Shown here: one piece after another, positions 50,229-58,816 of the stretch | Layout of the letters: every line of letters starts with the position of its first letter | How positions within the stretch are numbered: position 1 is the stretch's first letter | Source: Deltaproteobacteria bacterium | GTDB taxonomy: Bacteria; Desulfobacterota; Binatia; UBA9968 | Reading direction: 5' to 3' | DNA: 64,000 nucleotides | NCBI GenBank assembly: GCA_016874755.1 | Contig: VGTH01000015.1 | Span: 48,872-112,871 of the forward strand | Notes under the pieces: model-generated | The model's input: the letters and a program-made list of their open reading frames with translations, nothing else | Databases searched by the model: none | Told to the model about the DNA's origin: nothing | Position numbers and translations under genes: made by a program

Positions 50229-51449
50229 GTGAAATACATCATTCTCCAAGGCGACGGCATGGCGGACTATCCGCTCGAGGTTCTCGGCGGCAAGACGCCA
50301 CTCGAAGCGGCCAAGACGCCCAATATGGATTGGCTCGCGCAGCGCGGCGTTTACGGCCTGGCGCACGTGATTCCGGACGGTTTTCCGCCGGGCAGCGACG
50401 TCGGCAATATGAGCATCATGGGCTATGACCCGGCGGTTTATCACACCGGTCGTTCGCCGCTCGAAGCCGCCAGCATGGGTGTGGCGCTTCGGCCCAAGGA
50501 CATCGCCTTTCGCTGCAACCTGGTGACCCTGCGCGGTACGGGCAGCGCGATCGAAATGGAAGATTTCACCTCGGGCCATATTACCACCGAGGAGTCGAGC
50601 GAGATTATCCGCGACCTGGACAAAGAGTTGGGCGGCGACGGCATCGAATTTTTCCCCGGCGTGAGCTATCGCCATTTGATGGTCTGGCGCGACGGTTTGG
50701 AGAAGATGGAAACCACACCGCCGCACGACATCACCGATCAAAAAACTGCGGGCTATATGCCCAAGGGCGAAGGCGCCGACCGCCTGCTGCAACTGATGAG
50801 CGCCTCGCAGCCTTTGCTGGCAAACCATCCGGTGAATCAAAAGCGCAAGGCCGACGGCCATCGCCAGGCAACCACGATTTGGCTCTGGGGCCAGGGCAGG
50901 GCGCCGCAGTTGCCGCCGCTGACCAAAAGATTTGGCATCAAAGGTGGCGTGATTTCAGCCGTCGATATTATTCACGGTTTGGGCGTCTACGCCGGATTAG
51001 AGCGCATCGACGTGCCCGGCATCACCGGATTCCTGGACACTAATTACGTCGGCAAGGGCGAGTACGGCGTGCGCTCGTTGGAGAAAAACGATTTCGTTTT
51101 TATCCATGTCGAAGCCACCGACGAAGCCGGTCACATGGGCGATGTCAAAGCCAAGATCCAGGCGCTGGAAGATTTCGACGAGAAAGTCGTTGGCACTGTG
51201 TTGAAAGGCATGGCCAACCGCAAGGATTATCGCATTCTCCTCATGCCGGATCATCCGACGGCGATTGCGCTGAAAACCCATGTCAAAGAGCCCGTGCCGT
51301 TTGTGCTTTATTCGCCCGCCGAGCCGCGCCATAATGGCGCGGTCGGATACAACGAAAAGGACGCTGCCAAAACCGGCGTTGTCGCCAAGCAAGCCTTCCG
51401 CCTGATGGAGTCGCTCATCGAAGGGAGAAAAACATGGACCGAAATCTAG
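50229..51449 (+). CDS. apgM: Archaeal-type cofactor-independent phosphoglycerate mutase / candidate homoserine kinase
   Basis: A 406-residue alkaline-phosphatase-fold enzyme of the ApgM type, starting at GTG. 'YIILQGDGMADYP' supplies the first metal Asp, 'GFPPGSDVGNMSIMGYDP' the nucleophile region, and 'VFIHVEATDEAGHMGD' and 'LLMPDHPT' further metal ligands. In several bacterial groups an ApgM-like protein next to hom has been predicted to be a non-orthologous homoserine kinase. The position directly after hom, with no thrB in the window, fits that proposal. Mutase activity in glycolysis is the alternative, and glpX following it would fit that. Confidence 0.85.
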   Translation: MKYIILQGDGMADYPLEVLGGKTPLEAAKTPNMDWLAQRGVYGLAHVIPDGFPPGSDVGNMSIMGYDPAVYHTGRSPLEAASMGVALRPKDIAFRCNLVTLRGTGSAIEMEDFTSGHITTEESSEIIRDLDKELGGDGIEFFPGVSYRHLMVWRDGLEKMETTPPHDITDQKTAGYMPKGEGADRLLQLMSASQPLLANHPVNQKRKADGHRQATTIWLWGQGRAPQLPPLTKRFGIKGGVISAVDIIHGLGVYAGLERIDVPGITGFLDTNYVGKGEYGVRSLEKNDFVFIHVEATDEAGHMGDVKAKIQALEDFDEKVVGTVLKGMANRKDYRILLMPDHPTAIALKTHVKEPVPFVLYSPAEPRHNGAVGYNEKDAAKTGVVAKQAFRLMESLIEGRKTWTEI

Positions 51450-52384
51450 CTCTGGAAGCGGTGCGCGTTACCGAAGCGGCGGCATTGAACTGTGCCCGAT
51501 TGATCGGGCGCGGCGACGAGAAGGCGGCGGACCAAGCCGCGGTGGACGCGATGCGCAAAGCCTTCGATGCACTAGCCATCGAAGGCACGGTGGTGATCGG
51601 CGAGGGCGAACGCGACGAAGCGCCGATGCTCTATATCGGCGAGAAGGTCGGCTCGGGCGGCCCGAAAATCGACATAGCGCTCGATCCCCTCGAAGGCACG
51701 ACCATCTGCGCCACCGGCGCTCCCAATGCGCTTTCTGTGCTCGCCATGGGCGACGGCGGCAAGCTGCTCAACTGCCCTGACACCTACATGGAAAAAATCG
51801 CCAGCGGCCCGGCGGGGCGCGGGGTCATCGATCTCGACAAAACACCGACGCAGAACTTGCACGCGCTAGCCGAAGCGAAGCGCTGCAAAGTCGAAGACCT
51901 GATGGTGATTATCTTAAGCCGGCCGCGCCACGAAGCGATCATCAAAGAAGTGCGCCAAACCGGCGCGCGCATTCGCTTGATCGGCGATGGCGATGTTGCC
52001 GCCGCCATCGCGACGACCAAGCCGGAAACCGGCATCGATCTACTACTCGGCATCGGCGGTGCACCGGAAGGGGTCATCGCCGCGGCGGCGCTGCGCTGCG
52101 CCGGTGGCGAGTTCCAGGGACGTTTAGCGCCGCGCAACAACGAAGAGATCGAACGCGCCAAGAAAATGGGCGTCGCCGACATCAAGAAAAAGTTCAGCAT
52201 AACCGAGCTGGCCGCCGGCGACGTCATGTTCGCCGCCACCGGCGTGACCGACGGCGACTATCTCCAAGGCGTGCACTTCTTTCCCGGCGGCGCGACCACG
52301 CAGTCGGTGGTCATGCGCTCGAAAACCAAGACCGTGCGGATCATCAACGCGACGCACCATTTCGACAGCAAACCGACCTACTAA
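51434..52384 (+). CDS. glpX: Class II fructose-1,6-bisphosphatase
   Basis: A 316-residue GlpX enzyme that dephosphorylates fructose-1,6-bisphosphate in gluconeogenesis. The metal and phosphate motif is 'DIALDPLEGTTICATGAPNALSVLAM' (residues about 75-100; Asp and Glu ligands). 'VVIGEGERDEAPMLYIGE' lies earlier, and 'LLGIGGAPEGVIAAAALRC' is the substrate loop. Its ATG overlaps the end of the mutase gene by 16 bases, so the two are co-translated. This coupling favours a carbon-flow role at least for this gene. Confidence 0.93.
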   Translation: MDRNLALEAVRVTEAAALNCARLIGRGDEKAADQAAVDAMRKAFDALAIEGTVVIGEGERDEAPMLYIGEKVGSGGPKIDIALDPLEGTTICATGAPNALSVLAMGDGGKLLNCPDTYMEKIASGPAGRGVIDLDKTPTQNLHALAEAKRCKVEDLMVIILSRPRHEAIIKEVRQTGARIRLIGDGDVAAAIATTKPETGIDLLLGIGGAPEGVIAAAALRCAGGEFQGRLAPRNNEEIERAKKMGVADIKKKFSITELAAGDVMFAATGVTDGDYLQGVHFFPGGATTQSVVMRSKTKTVRIINATHHFDSKPTY

Positions 52385-52421
52385 TAATCTTTCTAATTCG
52401 ACCTTTCTCTCTGGATTGTAA

Positions 52422-52443
52422 CCCTCTCCCTCTGCGGAGAGGG
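52422..52443. repeat. CCCTCTCC hairpin, relative of the 3431 repeat
   Basis: CCCTCTCC (52422-52429) and GGAGAGGG (52436-52443) flank a CTCTGC loop. TAGGGTGAGGGC follows, the same words as in the large element at 3431-3527. No T run is present. Confidence 0.65.
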
Positions 52444-52472
52444 TAGGGTGAGGGCCGATCGAACTTTATCCC

Positions 52473-52871
52473 GTGGCCCAAGCGCGCAAAAAGAAACCGC
52501 AACCAATTTGGTTGCGGTTACCGCAACCAAAAAGCCCCTGGCTCCGCCGCTTTCTCCAATTTGTCATAATCCCGCTCTTTATCTGGTTGCTCGCCTTCTT
52601 GATCTGGTTCAATTGGGCGAGCATCGAGAAGCTTTTCGGCCGGGCCAACCTCGAAGACGGTCCCGCGCGAAAAGCTAAAAGCAAAACTGAGAAACTGGAG
52701 AAACCAGAGAAGGCTGGCAAGGCCGAAACAGCAGCTCCAACCGAAGAGCCGTCGAAACCCGAAAGAGCCGAGCCGCCGCGACCGCCGGTGCAGCAGCGAC
52801 CGAGCGAGCCCAAAGAGAAGATCCTCGACGAAGACCGAAAACGGCTCGAAGATATTCTTAAAAAACAATAG
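52473..52871 (+). CDS. Small single-pass membrane protein with Lys/Glu/Pro-rich tail
   Basis: A 132-residue protein of unknown function starting at GTG. Residues 1-12 are basic ('AQARKKKPQ'), residues 25-50 form one membrane helix ('FLQFVIIPLFIWLLAFLIWF'), and the remaining 80 residues are charged and proline-rich ('KAKSKTEKLEKPEKAGKAE', 'PPRPPVQQRPSEPKEK') ending in a short helix. The positive N-terminus predicts that the tail points outward. Such layout recalls envelope-spanning or scaffold proteins, but no family was recognised. It converges on the NUDIX gene with 4 bases between stops. Confidence 0.6.
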   Translation: MAQARKKKPQPIWLRLPQPKSPWLRRFLQFVIIPLFIWLLAFLIWFNWASIEKLFGRANLEDGPARKAKSKTEKLEKPEKAGKAETAAPTEEPSKPERAEPPRPPVQQRPSEPKEKILDEDRKRLEDILKKQ

Positions 52872-52875
52872 CGAG

Positions 52876-53580
52876 CTACGGCACCTGCAGATATTCCTTC
52901 TGGAGACTCTCTAGGCCAGCGAAGTCCGCGAGCGTCCGCAGCGAAGCAAACGTCGGGAAAATCATCGGCAGCTCGCCGCGCTTAAATAGCTGCAAAGCTT
53001 CATCAGGCGTGATCCACAAACTATGGGCCACCTCCGGTGAGGTTGCCAGCGGCGTCTGGTTTGCCGGCAAGGTGGCAATGAAAAAACGGGTATCGAAGCG
53101 CACGGGAAACTGCGATGGAGTCTGCCAGCAAGAAAAATAGGCGAGGCGGCCAAGATCGCAGTTTAACTCTTCTCGTTCCAACAAAGCCAAAAATGAAAGC
53201 GCTTCATTCATCAAAGCATCGTGCAAGGCTGCGATGCGTGCCTCTTCGATGACCTTGCCGCCTTCCTGGCACCCGAGCAGCACACCGGTCTCTTCAAACA
53301 ACTCTCTGACGCAGGCGACCCACAGCCCCAGCGCGTCGCGCGGCCTGAAGCGGGCGCCAAGTATGTCCCGCGCCTGCGTCGGGGTGACGCCGCGACAGCG
53401 GCGCAGCATCGCTTCGGAACTATCTTCTTTATGCAGAGTGCCGCCGGGAAAACAGTACATGCCGCCGAGAAACGGCATGGAGTCGGGGCGGCGGGTGAGA
53501 AAAACTTCGAAGCCTTGCGCTTCGGCGGGCCGCAGCAGAATCACCGTGGCCGCCAGCCGCGGCTGTTTGGGTGCGGTCAT
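52876..53580 (-). CDS. NUDIX hydrolase (CoA diphosphatase / NUDT19-like)
   Basis: A 234-residue NUDIX enzyme. 'RLAATVILLRPAEAQGFEVFLTRR' opens the fold, 'GGMYCFPGGTLHKED' starts the box, and after an insertion of about 40 residues 'CVRELFEETGVLLG' supplies the REx2EEx core. That long insertion inside the NUDIX box is the mark of the NUDT19/RP2p type, which acts on acyl-CoA. Its ATG overlaps the stop of the NRDE-family gene upstream by 4 bases. Confidence 0.82.
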   Translation of the reverse strand: MTAPKQPRLAATVILLRPAEAQGFEVFLTRRPDSMPFLGGMYCFPGGTLHKEDSSEAMLRRCRGVTPTQARDILGARFRPRDALGLWVACVRELFEETGVLLGCQEGGKVIEEARIAALHDALMNEALSFLALLEREELNCDLGRLAYFSCWQTPSQFPVRFDTRFFIATLPANQTPLATSPEVAHSLWITPDEALQLFKRGELPMIFPTFASLRTLADFAGLESLQKEYLQVP

Positions 53581-54329
53581 GGCAGCGGCAATTCCGAAGC
53601 CGAGCCGAAATTATTTTGACAAGGCGGTCCGGGACAATGAAAAAATTCAAACCGGCGCCGGGCTTCAGCCAGCAGCACCACGCTTGCCGACACCGTGCCC
53701 GAGACTTCGCCGTGGACGCAAATCGCTTCGCCGCGGGCGCCTGAACCGTTGGCCGGCACACTGTGATCGCTCAACAACACTTTTAGCCGCGGCATTAGGG
53801 CAGACGGCTCGAAGCCGTCGAGCAGAAGGGCAAACTGTTTCGAAGCGCGATCGCTTTTGTCGGAGTGCGAATCGACCTCGGCATGGCTGCTAAAGACGTG
53901 GAGACCCGGGGTGAGCTCCGTCAGCGATAGTGTCCCGTTGCCGTTGTGAGCAGCCCAAGAGTGGCGGTCATCGGCAACTACGACGGTAAAAGGCTGATAG
54001 GATTCGCGGTGGCGGTCGATAAACCCACGCACCGCGTCGGCGCTCGCGTGGGTCAGCAAGTCCATGCACAAGAGCCCGCGCGAGCGAGTCGTTGCACTCG
54101 CGGTCGCATCGCCGTTGCCGCGCCGATTGAGAATGCCGACGAAGAGACCGCGCTCATTGACGCCCAGCCAGGTTCCGCCCACACGCAGGTCTTTACCGGC
54201 GATGATTTTCGGTGTGGTTTTCAGTAGGACCGGCGGCGCCGACGGACGATCATAGTGTTCATCGCGATTGGCCGCCACCAGCAGCGGCATGCCCCGAAAG
54301 GCTTTGTAATAGAGCGCCAAGGTGCACAC
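53577..54329 (-). CDS. NRDE (TANGO2-like) family protein
   Basis: A 250-residue protein of the NRDE family, named after the motif seen here in 'PLLVAANRDEHYDRPSAP' (residues 15-32). 'GKDLRVGGTWLGVNERGLFVGILNRRG' is also conserved. It begins 'MCTLAL'; a Cys2 after Met processing could become an Ntn-type nucleophile, as has been suggested for relatives. Human TANGO2 has been linked to acyl-CoA or heme handling, which may relate to the coupled CoA-type NUDIX gene. The biochemical role is not established. Confidence 0.82.
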   Translation of the reverse strand: MCTLALYYKAFRGMPLLVAANRDEHYDRPSAPPVLLKTTPKIIAGKDLRVGGTWLGVNERGLFVGILNRRGNGDATASATTRSRGLLCMDLLTHASADAVRGFIDRHRESYQPFTVVVADDRHSWAAHNGNGTLSLTELTPGLHVFSSHAEVDSHSDKSDRASKQFALLLDGFEPSALMPRLKVLLSDHSVPANGSGARGEAICVHGEVSGTVSASVVLLAEARRRFEFFHCPGPPCQNNFGSASELPLP

Positions 54330-54434
54330 AGTTAGGGTTTACAGAAAGCTTTTCCCATCTGCAAACAGGCGCCTAAACGTTGATTGTTGTTGAGAAATGT
54401 TTATGTTAGCTTCGACCGATTGGAAGGAAAAAAT

Positions 54435-55397
54435 ATGTTTCGATCGGTCGACGATGTGGTTTCGGGGCTGGGCACGCAAAAATATATTTGCAACAAGAAC
54501 GTTGCCACCGTGGTTTACCTCGGCACCACGTTACAGAAGCCAATCCTCGTCGAAGGGCCCGCCGGCGTCGGCAAGACCGAATTGGGCAAAGTGTTGGCCA
54601 GCGCCCTCGGCATGGAGCTGATTCGCCTGCAGTGCTACGAAGGTTTGGACGAAGGCAAAGCGCTCTACGAATGGGAGTATGCCAAGCAGCTGCTCTATAC
54701 CCAAATCTTGAAAGACAAGATCGGTGAGACTTTGCAAGGCGCGCCGACGCTGCAGGCGGCGGTCGACACCATCGCCAGGCAAGACGGCGTCTTCTTTTCC
54801 GATCGTTTCTTGCTGCCCCGGCCTTTGTTGCGCGCGCTCCTGTCGGAGAAGCAATCGGTGCTGTTGATCGATGAAATCGATAAATCCGATGCCGAGTTCG
54901 AAGCCTTTCTGCTGGAAATCTTGAGCGACTTTCAAGTCACCGTGCCGGAGATCGGCACGCTCAAAGCCAAACACATTCCGCTGGTGATTCTGACCAGCAA
55001 CAACAGCCGAGAAATGTCGGACGCGCTCAAGCGCCGCTGCCTGCATCTCTACATCGATTTCCCCGGCGAAGAACGGGAAATGGAAATTATTAAACTCAAA
55101 GTGCCCGGCGTTGGCGATCAGCTAGCGCAGGAGGTCGTCCGGCTGTTGCATCGGGTGCGCAAGCTCGATTTGAAAAAGACGCCGAGCATCAGCGAGACTC
55201 TCGATTGGGTAAAAGCGCTGACGCTGCTCAACGTCAAGCAACTGGACAACGAGCTAGTTGACCAGACGTTGTCGGCACTGATGAAATACGAAGCCGATAT
55301 CCGCAAAGCGAGCCAGGAGCTGAAGACCTATCTCGCAGAGAAAAAGGCGCACCAGGGTCCCACCAGCGGCGGCAGCGACAGCGATCATTTGCATTAG
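54435..55397 (+). CDS. MoxR-family AAA+ ATPase
   Basis: About 320 residues of a MoxR ATPase. Walker A is 'VEGPAGVGKTELGKVLA', Walker B 'SVLLIDEIDKSDAEFEAFLLEIL', and sensor 1 'PLVILTSNNSREMSDALKRRC' with the arginine finger. The longer frame from 54384 is rejected in favour of the ATG at 54435, which has a GGAAGG ahead of it. MoxR proteins work with VWA-domain partners to insert cofactors or metals into enzymes. A VWA/CoxE gene lies just downstream after a repeat. CoxD/CoxE in CO dehydrogenase maturation are the closest model, but no target enzyme is adjacent. Confidence 0.88.
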   Translation: MFRSVDDVVSGLGTQKYICNKNVATVVYLGTTLQKPILVEGPAGVGKTELGKVLASALGMELIRLQCYEGLDEGKALYEWEYAKQLLYTQILKDKIGETLQGAPTLQAAVDTIARQDGVFFSDRFLLPRPLLRALLSEKQSVLLIDEIDKSDAEFEAFLLEILSDFQVTVPEIGTLKAKHIPLVILTSNNSREMSDALKRRCLHLYIDFPGEEREMEIIKLKVPGVGDQLAQEVVRLLHRVRKLDLKKTPSISETLDWVKALTLLNVKQLDNELVDQTLSALMKYEADIRKASQELKTYLAEKKAHQGPTSGGSDSDHLH

Positions 55398-55401
55398 TCC
55401 A

Positions 55402-55507
55402 TGTCACCACGAGGGAGGTACGAAAGACCCGTGTAGAGGCGACCCTGGTGGTCGCCCATCGGAGGGCAGACACAAGGTCTGCCCCTACAAGACTCCTTCG
55501 TGGTGAG
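55402..55507. repeat. Nested inverted repeat between MoxR and VWA genes
   Basis: The outer arms GTCACCACGAGGGAGGTACG and CTCCTTCGTGGTGAG enclose a second hairpin, GTAGAGGCGACC / GGTCGCC and GGGCAGACAC / GTCTGCCCC. The right arm runs up to the VWA gene, creating a false upstream GTG start at 55500. Confidence 0.65.
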
Positions 55508-55517
55508 TCAAATCCCT

Positions 55518-56924
55518 ATGGAAAGTCGGATCGTCGAATTCGCCAACGTCCTGCGCCGTAACGGCGTGCGGGTCTCGCTATCTGAGAACATGGACGCCTT
55601 TCGCGCCCTGGAGCTGATCGGCGTTGAGAATCCGACGCTATTCCGCAGCGCGCTCCGTACGACGCTGATCAAGCGCGCCGGCGACATCCAGCCTTTCGAA
55701 GAGCTATTCAATTTCTTTTTTCTCGGTATCGGCGAGGCCATCGATGCCCTCGACCGCCGCATCATGGAAGAGCTCGGCTTAACGCCACAGCAATTCCAGG
55801 AGATGCTCGAGCAGATTCAGAAATTTCTCCGCGAGATGGAAGGGGATTTGTCCGAGCTGGCCAAGGCATTGCTCTCCGGCAACCAAGGCGACCTGGAGCG
55901 CCTTTTACGCGAAGCGATGGAACAGGAGATGCAGAGCGGCAACTCCGAGAACCTGCGCTACACGCCGTTTACCCGCATGGCGGGACGGCTGCAGATGGAC
56001 CGGGTGCAGTCGGAGGTCGAGCGCTTCAAAGGCATGCTGCAGATGCTCGGCCAAAACGGCGAAGATTTGCAGAACGTCATGCGCTACTTGGACGAGCGCA
56101 TGCGCGACATGTACAAACTGCTGCGCGAATTGCTCCAGCAGGAGCAGCGCAAGCAGGGCATGGAGATGCGCGATTCGAGCCAGCGGACCGCGCTGGCTGA
56201 CAAGAGTTTTTCTTTTTACACCGAGGACGACATCCGGCGCATGAACGACGCGGTCGCGCGTCTGGCGCAGCGATTGAAGAATCGACTGTCGGTGCGGCGC
56301 AAACGCGCGGCGCGCGGCCGATTTAACGTCAAACAAACCCTGCGCAAAAATCTTCAATACGGCGGCGTGCCGTTCAACATCCAACTCGATCGGCGCAAGA
56401 AAACCAAGCCACAGGTGATGATCCTCTGTGACATTTCAGATTCGGTGCTAAACGCGTCGCGCTTCATGTTGCAGTTCGTCTATTCGATTCAGGACCTTTA
56501 CGCCAAGGTGCGTAGCTTCGTTTTTGTCAGCGAGATCGGCGAGGTGACTAAACTATTCGAGGAACACGACATCAATGTCGCCGTTGAGGCCGCGCTCAAG
56601 GGCGACGTCATCGATGTTTTCTCGCATTCGAATTTCGGCCGTGCCTTCGAAATGTTTCACCGCAACTATTTCACGGCGATCAACAGCAAAACCACCGTCT
56701 TGATCATTGGCGACGGCCGTAATAACTACAATCGTCCCAACGACTGGGTCCTGCGCGAAATCAAGTCCAAGGCCAAGCAACTGATCTGGCTCAACCCTGA
56801 AAGCCGCATGACCTGGGGCGTGGGCGACAGTGAGATGCCGCGGTACGCGCCCAACTGCCACATCGCCGAGGAATGCCGCAGCATCAATCAGCTCTACAAG
56901 ATCGTCGACCTGATCGTGCCATGA
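55518..56924 (+). CDS. VWA-domain (CoxE-like) protein
   Basis: About 468 residues. The N-terminal 250 are helical and charged, with a glutamine/methionine-rich coiled part ('MEQEMQSGNSENLRY', 'YKLLRELLQQEQRKQGMEMR'). The C-terminal VWA domain has the MIDAS pattern DxSxS in 'PQVMILCDISDSVLNASRFM', with later 'SNFGRAFEMF' and 'TVLIIGDGRNNY' providing the remaining metal contacts. The ATG at 55518 is preferred over the GTG at 55500, which lies in a repeat. It forms the usual pair with the MoxR gene. Its stop overlaps the miaB start as ATGA. Confidence 0.85.
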   Translation: MESRIVEFANVLRRNGVRVSLSENMDAFRALELIGVENPTLFRSALRTTLIKRAGDIQPFEELFNFFFLGIGEAIDALDRRIMEELGLTPQQFQEMLEQIQKFLREMEGDLSELAKALLSGNQGDLERLLREAMEQEMQSGNSENLRYTPFTRMAGRLQMDRVQSEVERFKGMLQMLGQNGEDLQNVMRYLDERMRDMYKLLRELLQQEQRKQGMEMRDSSQRTALADKSFSFYTEDDIRRMNDAVARLAQRLKNRLSVRRKRAARGRFNVKQTLRKNLQYGGVPFNIQLDRRKKTKPQVMILCDISDSVLNASRFMLQFVYSIQDLYAKVRSFVFVSEIGEVTKLFEEHDINVAVEAALKGDVIDVFSHSNFGRAFEMFHRNYFTAINSKTTVLIIGDGRNNYNRPNDWVLREIKSKAKQLIWLNPESRMTWGVGDSEMPRYAPNCHIAEECRSINQLYKIVDLIVP

Positions 56925-58282
56925 AGAAAGTCTACATCCAGACCTACGGCTGCCAGATGAACCAGTACGATTCCGAGCGGATCGCCCAGGTGCTGCGCCA
57001 GGTCGACTACACTCCCACCGAGCGCATCGATGCCGCGGACCTGCTGCTGCTCAACACCTGCAGCGTGCGCGACAAGGCCGAGCAAAAAGTCTACAGCGCC
57101 CTCGGCAGCTGGAAAGAATTCAAAGACTATCGCGACGGTGTCATCATCGGCGTCGGCGGCTGCGTCGCGCAGCAGGAAGGGGAGAGTCTGCTCAAGCGCG
57201 TGCCCCATCTCGATTTGGTTTTTGGCACCCATAACATTCACAAGCTGCCGGAGATGATCGATCAGGTCGAGCAGCTGCGGGCCCGTCCGGTGGAGACAGC
57301 CTTTTATCGCGACCCGGCCTACATGGAAGAGGTCGCAGCGCGCACGCAGGTGCAAGGTCGCAAAGCGTTTGTGACGATCATGCAAGGCTGCAACAAAGTC
57401 TGCAGCTTTTGCATCGTGCCACACGTGCGCGGCCGCGAAGTGAGCCGCCCGAGCGGCAATATCATTGCCGAAGTCGAGTCGCTGGTCGCCCAGGGTGTGC
57501 AAGAAATCATGCTGCTCGGCCAGAACGTTAATTCCTACGGCAAGTTAACGCCCGGTGAGATCTGTTTTGCCGAGCTGCTGGCGCAGGTAGATAAAATCGC
57601 GGGCTTGCGCCGCCTGCGTTTTACTACGTCGCATCCGCAAGATCTGTCGCCCGAACTGATCGAAGCGTTTGCCACACTCACCCATCTCTGTGAACATTTG
57701 CACTTGCCGGTGCAGTCCGGCTCAGACAGCGTGCTGGCGCGCATGCGCCGCGGCTACGATCGCGCAGAATATCTGGACCGTTTGTTTCGTCTAAAGGAAC
57801 GTTGTCCGCGTGTCGCGCTCAGCACCGACATTATCGTCGGTTTCCCTGGTGAGACCGACGCGGAGTTTGCGGCGACGCTAGAATTGCTGCAGCAGGTGGA
57901 GTATGATGAAATCTTCTCGTTTATGTATTCGCCGCGGCCACAAACTGTTTCAGCCAAGTTATACGCGGACGACATACCTGACGAGATCAAGAGGGCGCGC
58001 TTAAAGCAAGTACAGACCCTGCAGCAAAGCATCTCACTCCGCAAAAACCGCGACAAGATCGGCACCGTCGATGAAATCTTAGTGGACGGTCACTCGAAAC
58101 TAAGAAACGGCCAAATTATGGGGCGCGCTCGAAGCAATCGCATCGTCAATTTAGCCGGGTCTGAAGAATGGGTTGGCGATTTTCTGTCAGTCCGCATCGT
58201 CGGCGCGACGGCGAATTCACTGCTTGGCGAGTCCCTCGACCCAACACTGCTAGAATCCCAGGCCAAAAGGGAGATCGCATGA
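56921..58282 (+). CDS. miaB: tRNA-2-methylthio-N6-dimethylallyladenosine synthase
   Basis: A 453-residue radical-SAM methylthiotransferase modifying A37 of tRNAs. The N-terminal UPF0004 domain has the three auxiliary-cluster cysteines in 'QTYGCQMN', 'LLNTCSVRD' and 'GVGGCVAQQ'. The radical-SAM CxxxCxxC is 'GCNKVCSFCIVP' near residue 160, and the C-terminal TRAM domain contains 'GRARSNRIVNL'. The true start is the ATG at 56921, inside the ATGA overlap with the VWA gene, not the longer frame at 56873. The stop overlaps the next start the same way, giving a coupled four-gene run. Confidence 0.95.
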   Translation: MKKVYIQTYGCQMNQYDSERIAQVLRQVDYTPTERIDAADLLLLNTCSVRDKAEQKVYSALGSWKEFKDYRDGVIIGVGGCVAQQEGESLLKRVPHLDLVFGTHNIHKLPEMIDQVEQLRARPVETAFYRDPAYMEEVAARTQVQGRKAFVTIMQGCNKVCSFCIVPHVRGREVSRPSGNIIAEVESLVAQGVQEIMLLGQNVNSYGKLTPGEICFAELLAQVDKIAGLRRLRFTTSHPQDLSPELIEAFATLTHLCEHLHLPVQSGSDSVLARMRRGYDRAEYLDRLFRLKERCPRVALSTDIIVGFPGETDAEFAATLELLQQVEYDEIFSFMYSPRPQTVSAKLYADDIPDEIKRARLKQVQTLQQSISLRKNRDKIGTVDEILVDGHSKLRNGQIMGRARSNRIVNLAGSEEWVGDFLSVRIVGATANSLLGESLDPTLLESQAKREIA

Positions 58283-58809
58283 ACAAGAGGGAAGATACGA
58301 TTCAAATGTCGGTGGGCGGGTTGACCCTGGACCCGGTCACCAAGACGCCGATCGTGATCCTGAAAGATCCGGAAAACAAGCTCAACTTGCCCATCTGGAT
58401 CGGCCTCTTGGAGGCGACCGCCATGGCGACCGAAATCGAGGGCATCAAGATGGCCCGGCCGATGACCCATGATCTCTTGAAAAATGTCTTGACCGAGGTC
58501 GGGTGCTCCGTGGAGTCGGTCGAGATCACCGAGCTCAAAGAAAACACATACTACGCGTCGGTCTACCTCGATCTGGGCGGCCGTAAGGTCGCGATCGATT
58601 CGCGCCCGAGCGACGCCATCGCCTTGGCACTGCGCACCAAAAGCCCCATCTACGTAGCGAAAGCGGTGCTTGAAGCTTCGAGCGTGCTGCAGCAGAACGA
58701 CGAAGGCAAGGACGAAAACGCGGTTGAGAACGTCTCCAACGTGTCGCAGGAAAAATGGGCCGAAATCTTAGAAAAAATGGCCCCGGAAGATTTCAAGTAC
58801 AAACAGTAA
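58279..58809 (+). CDS. Bifunctional nuclease-domain protein (DUF151)
   Basis: A 176-residue protein of the BFN/DUF151 family. The ATG at 58279 overlaps the miaB stop. 'LPIWIGLLEATAMATEIEGIKMARPMTHDLLKNVL' (residues about 35-70) and 'VAIDSRPSDAIALALRTKSPIYV' (about 105-127) are the diagnostic blocks. The acidic tail ('NDEGKDENAVENVSNVSQEKW') is typical of bacterial members. Plant relatives have RNase and DNase activity; in bacteria the gene usually sits beside miaB, as here, so a role in RNA handling is likely. Confidence 0.9.
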   Translation: MNKREDTIQMSVGGLTLDPVTKTPIVILKDPENKLNLPIWIGLLEATAMATEIEGIKMARPMTHDLLKNVLTEVGCSVESVEITELKENTYYASVYLDLGGRKVAIDSRPSDAIALALRTKSPIYVAKAVLEASSVLQQNDEGKDENAVENVSNVSQEKWAEILEKMAPEDFKYKQ

Positions 58810-58816
58810 CCGCCCA

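Noticed and set aside
56873..56920. Longer MiaB start
   Set aside because: It lies inside the VWA gene in another frame; the ATG at 56921 in the ATGA overlap matches MiaB proteins.
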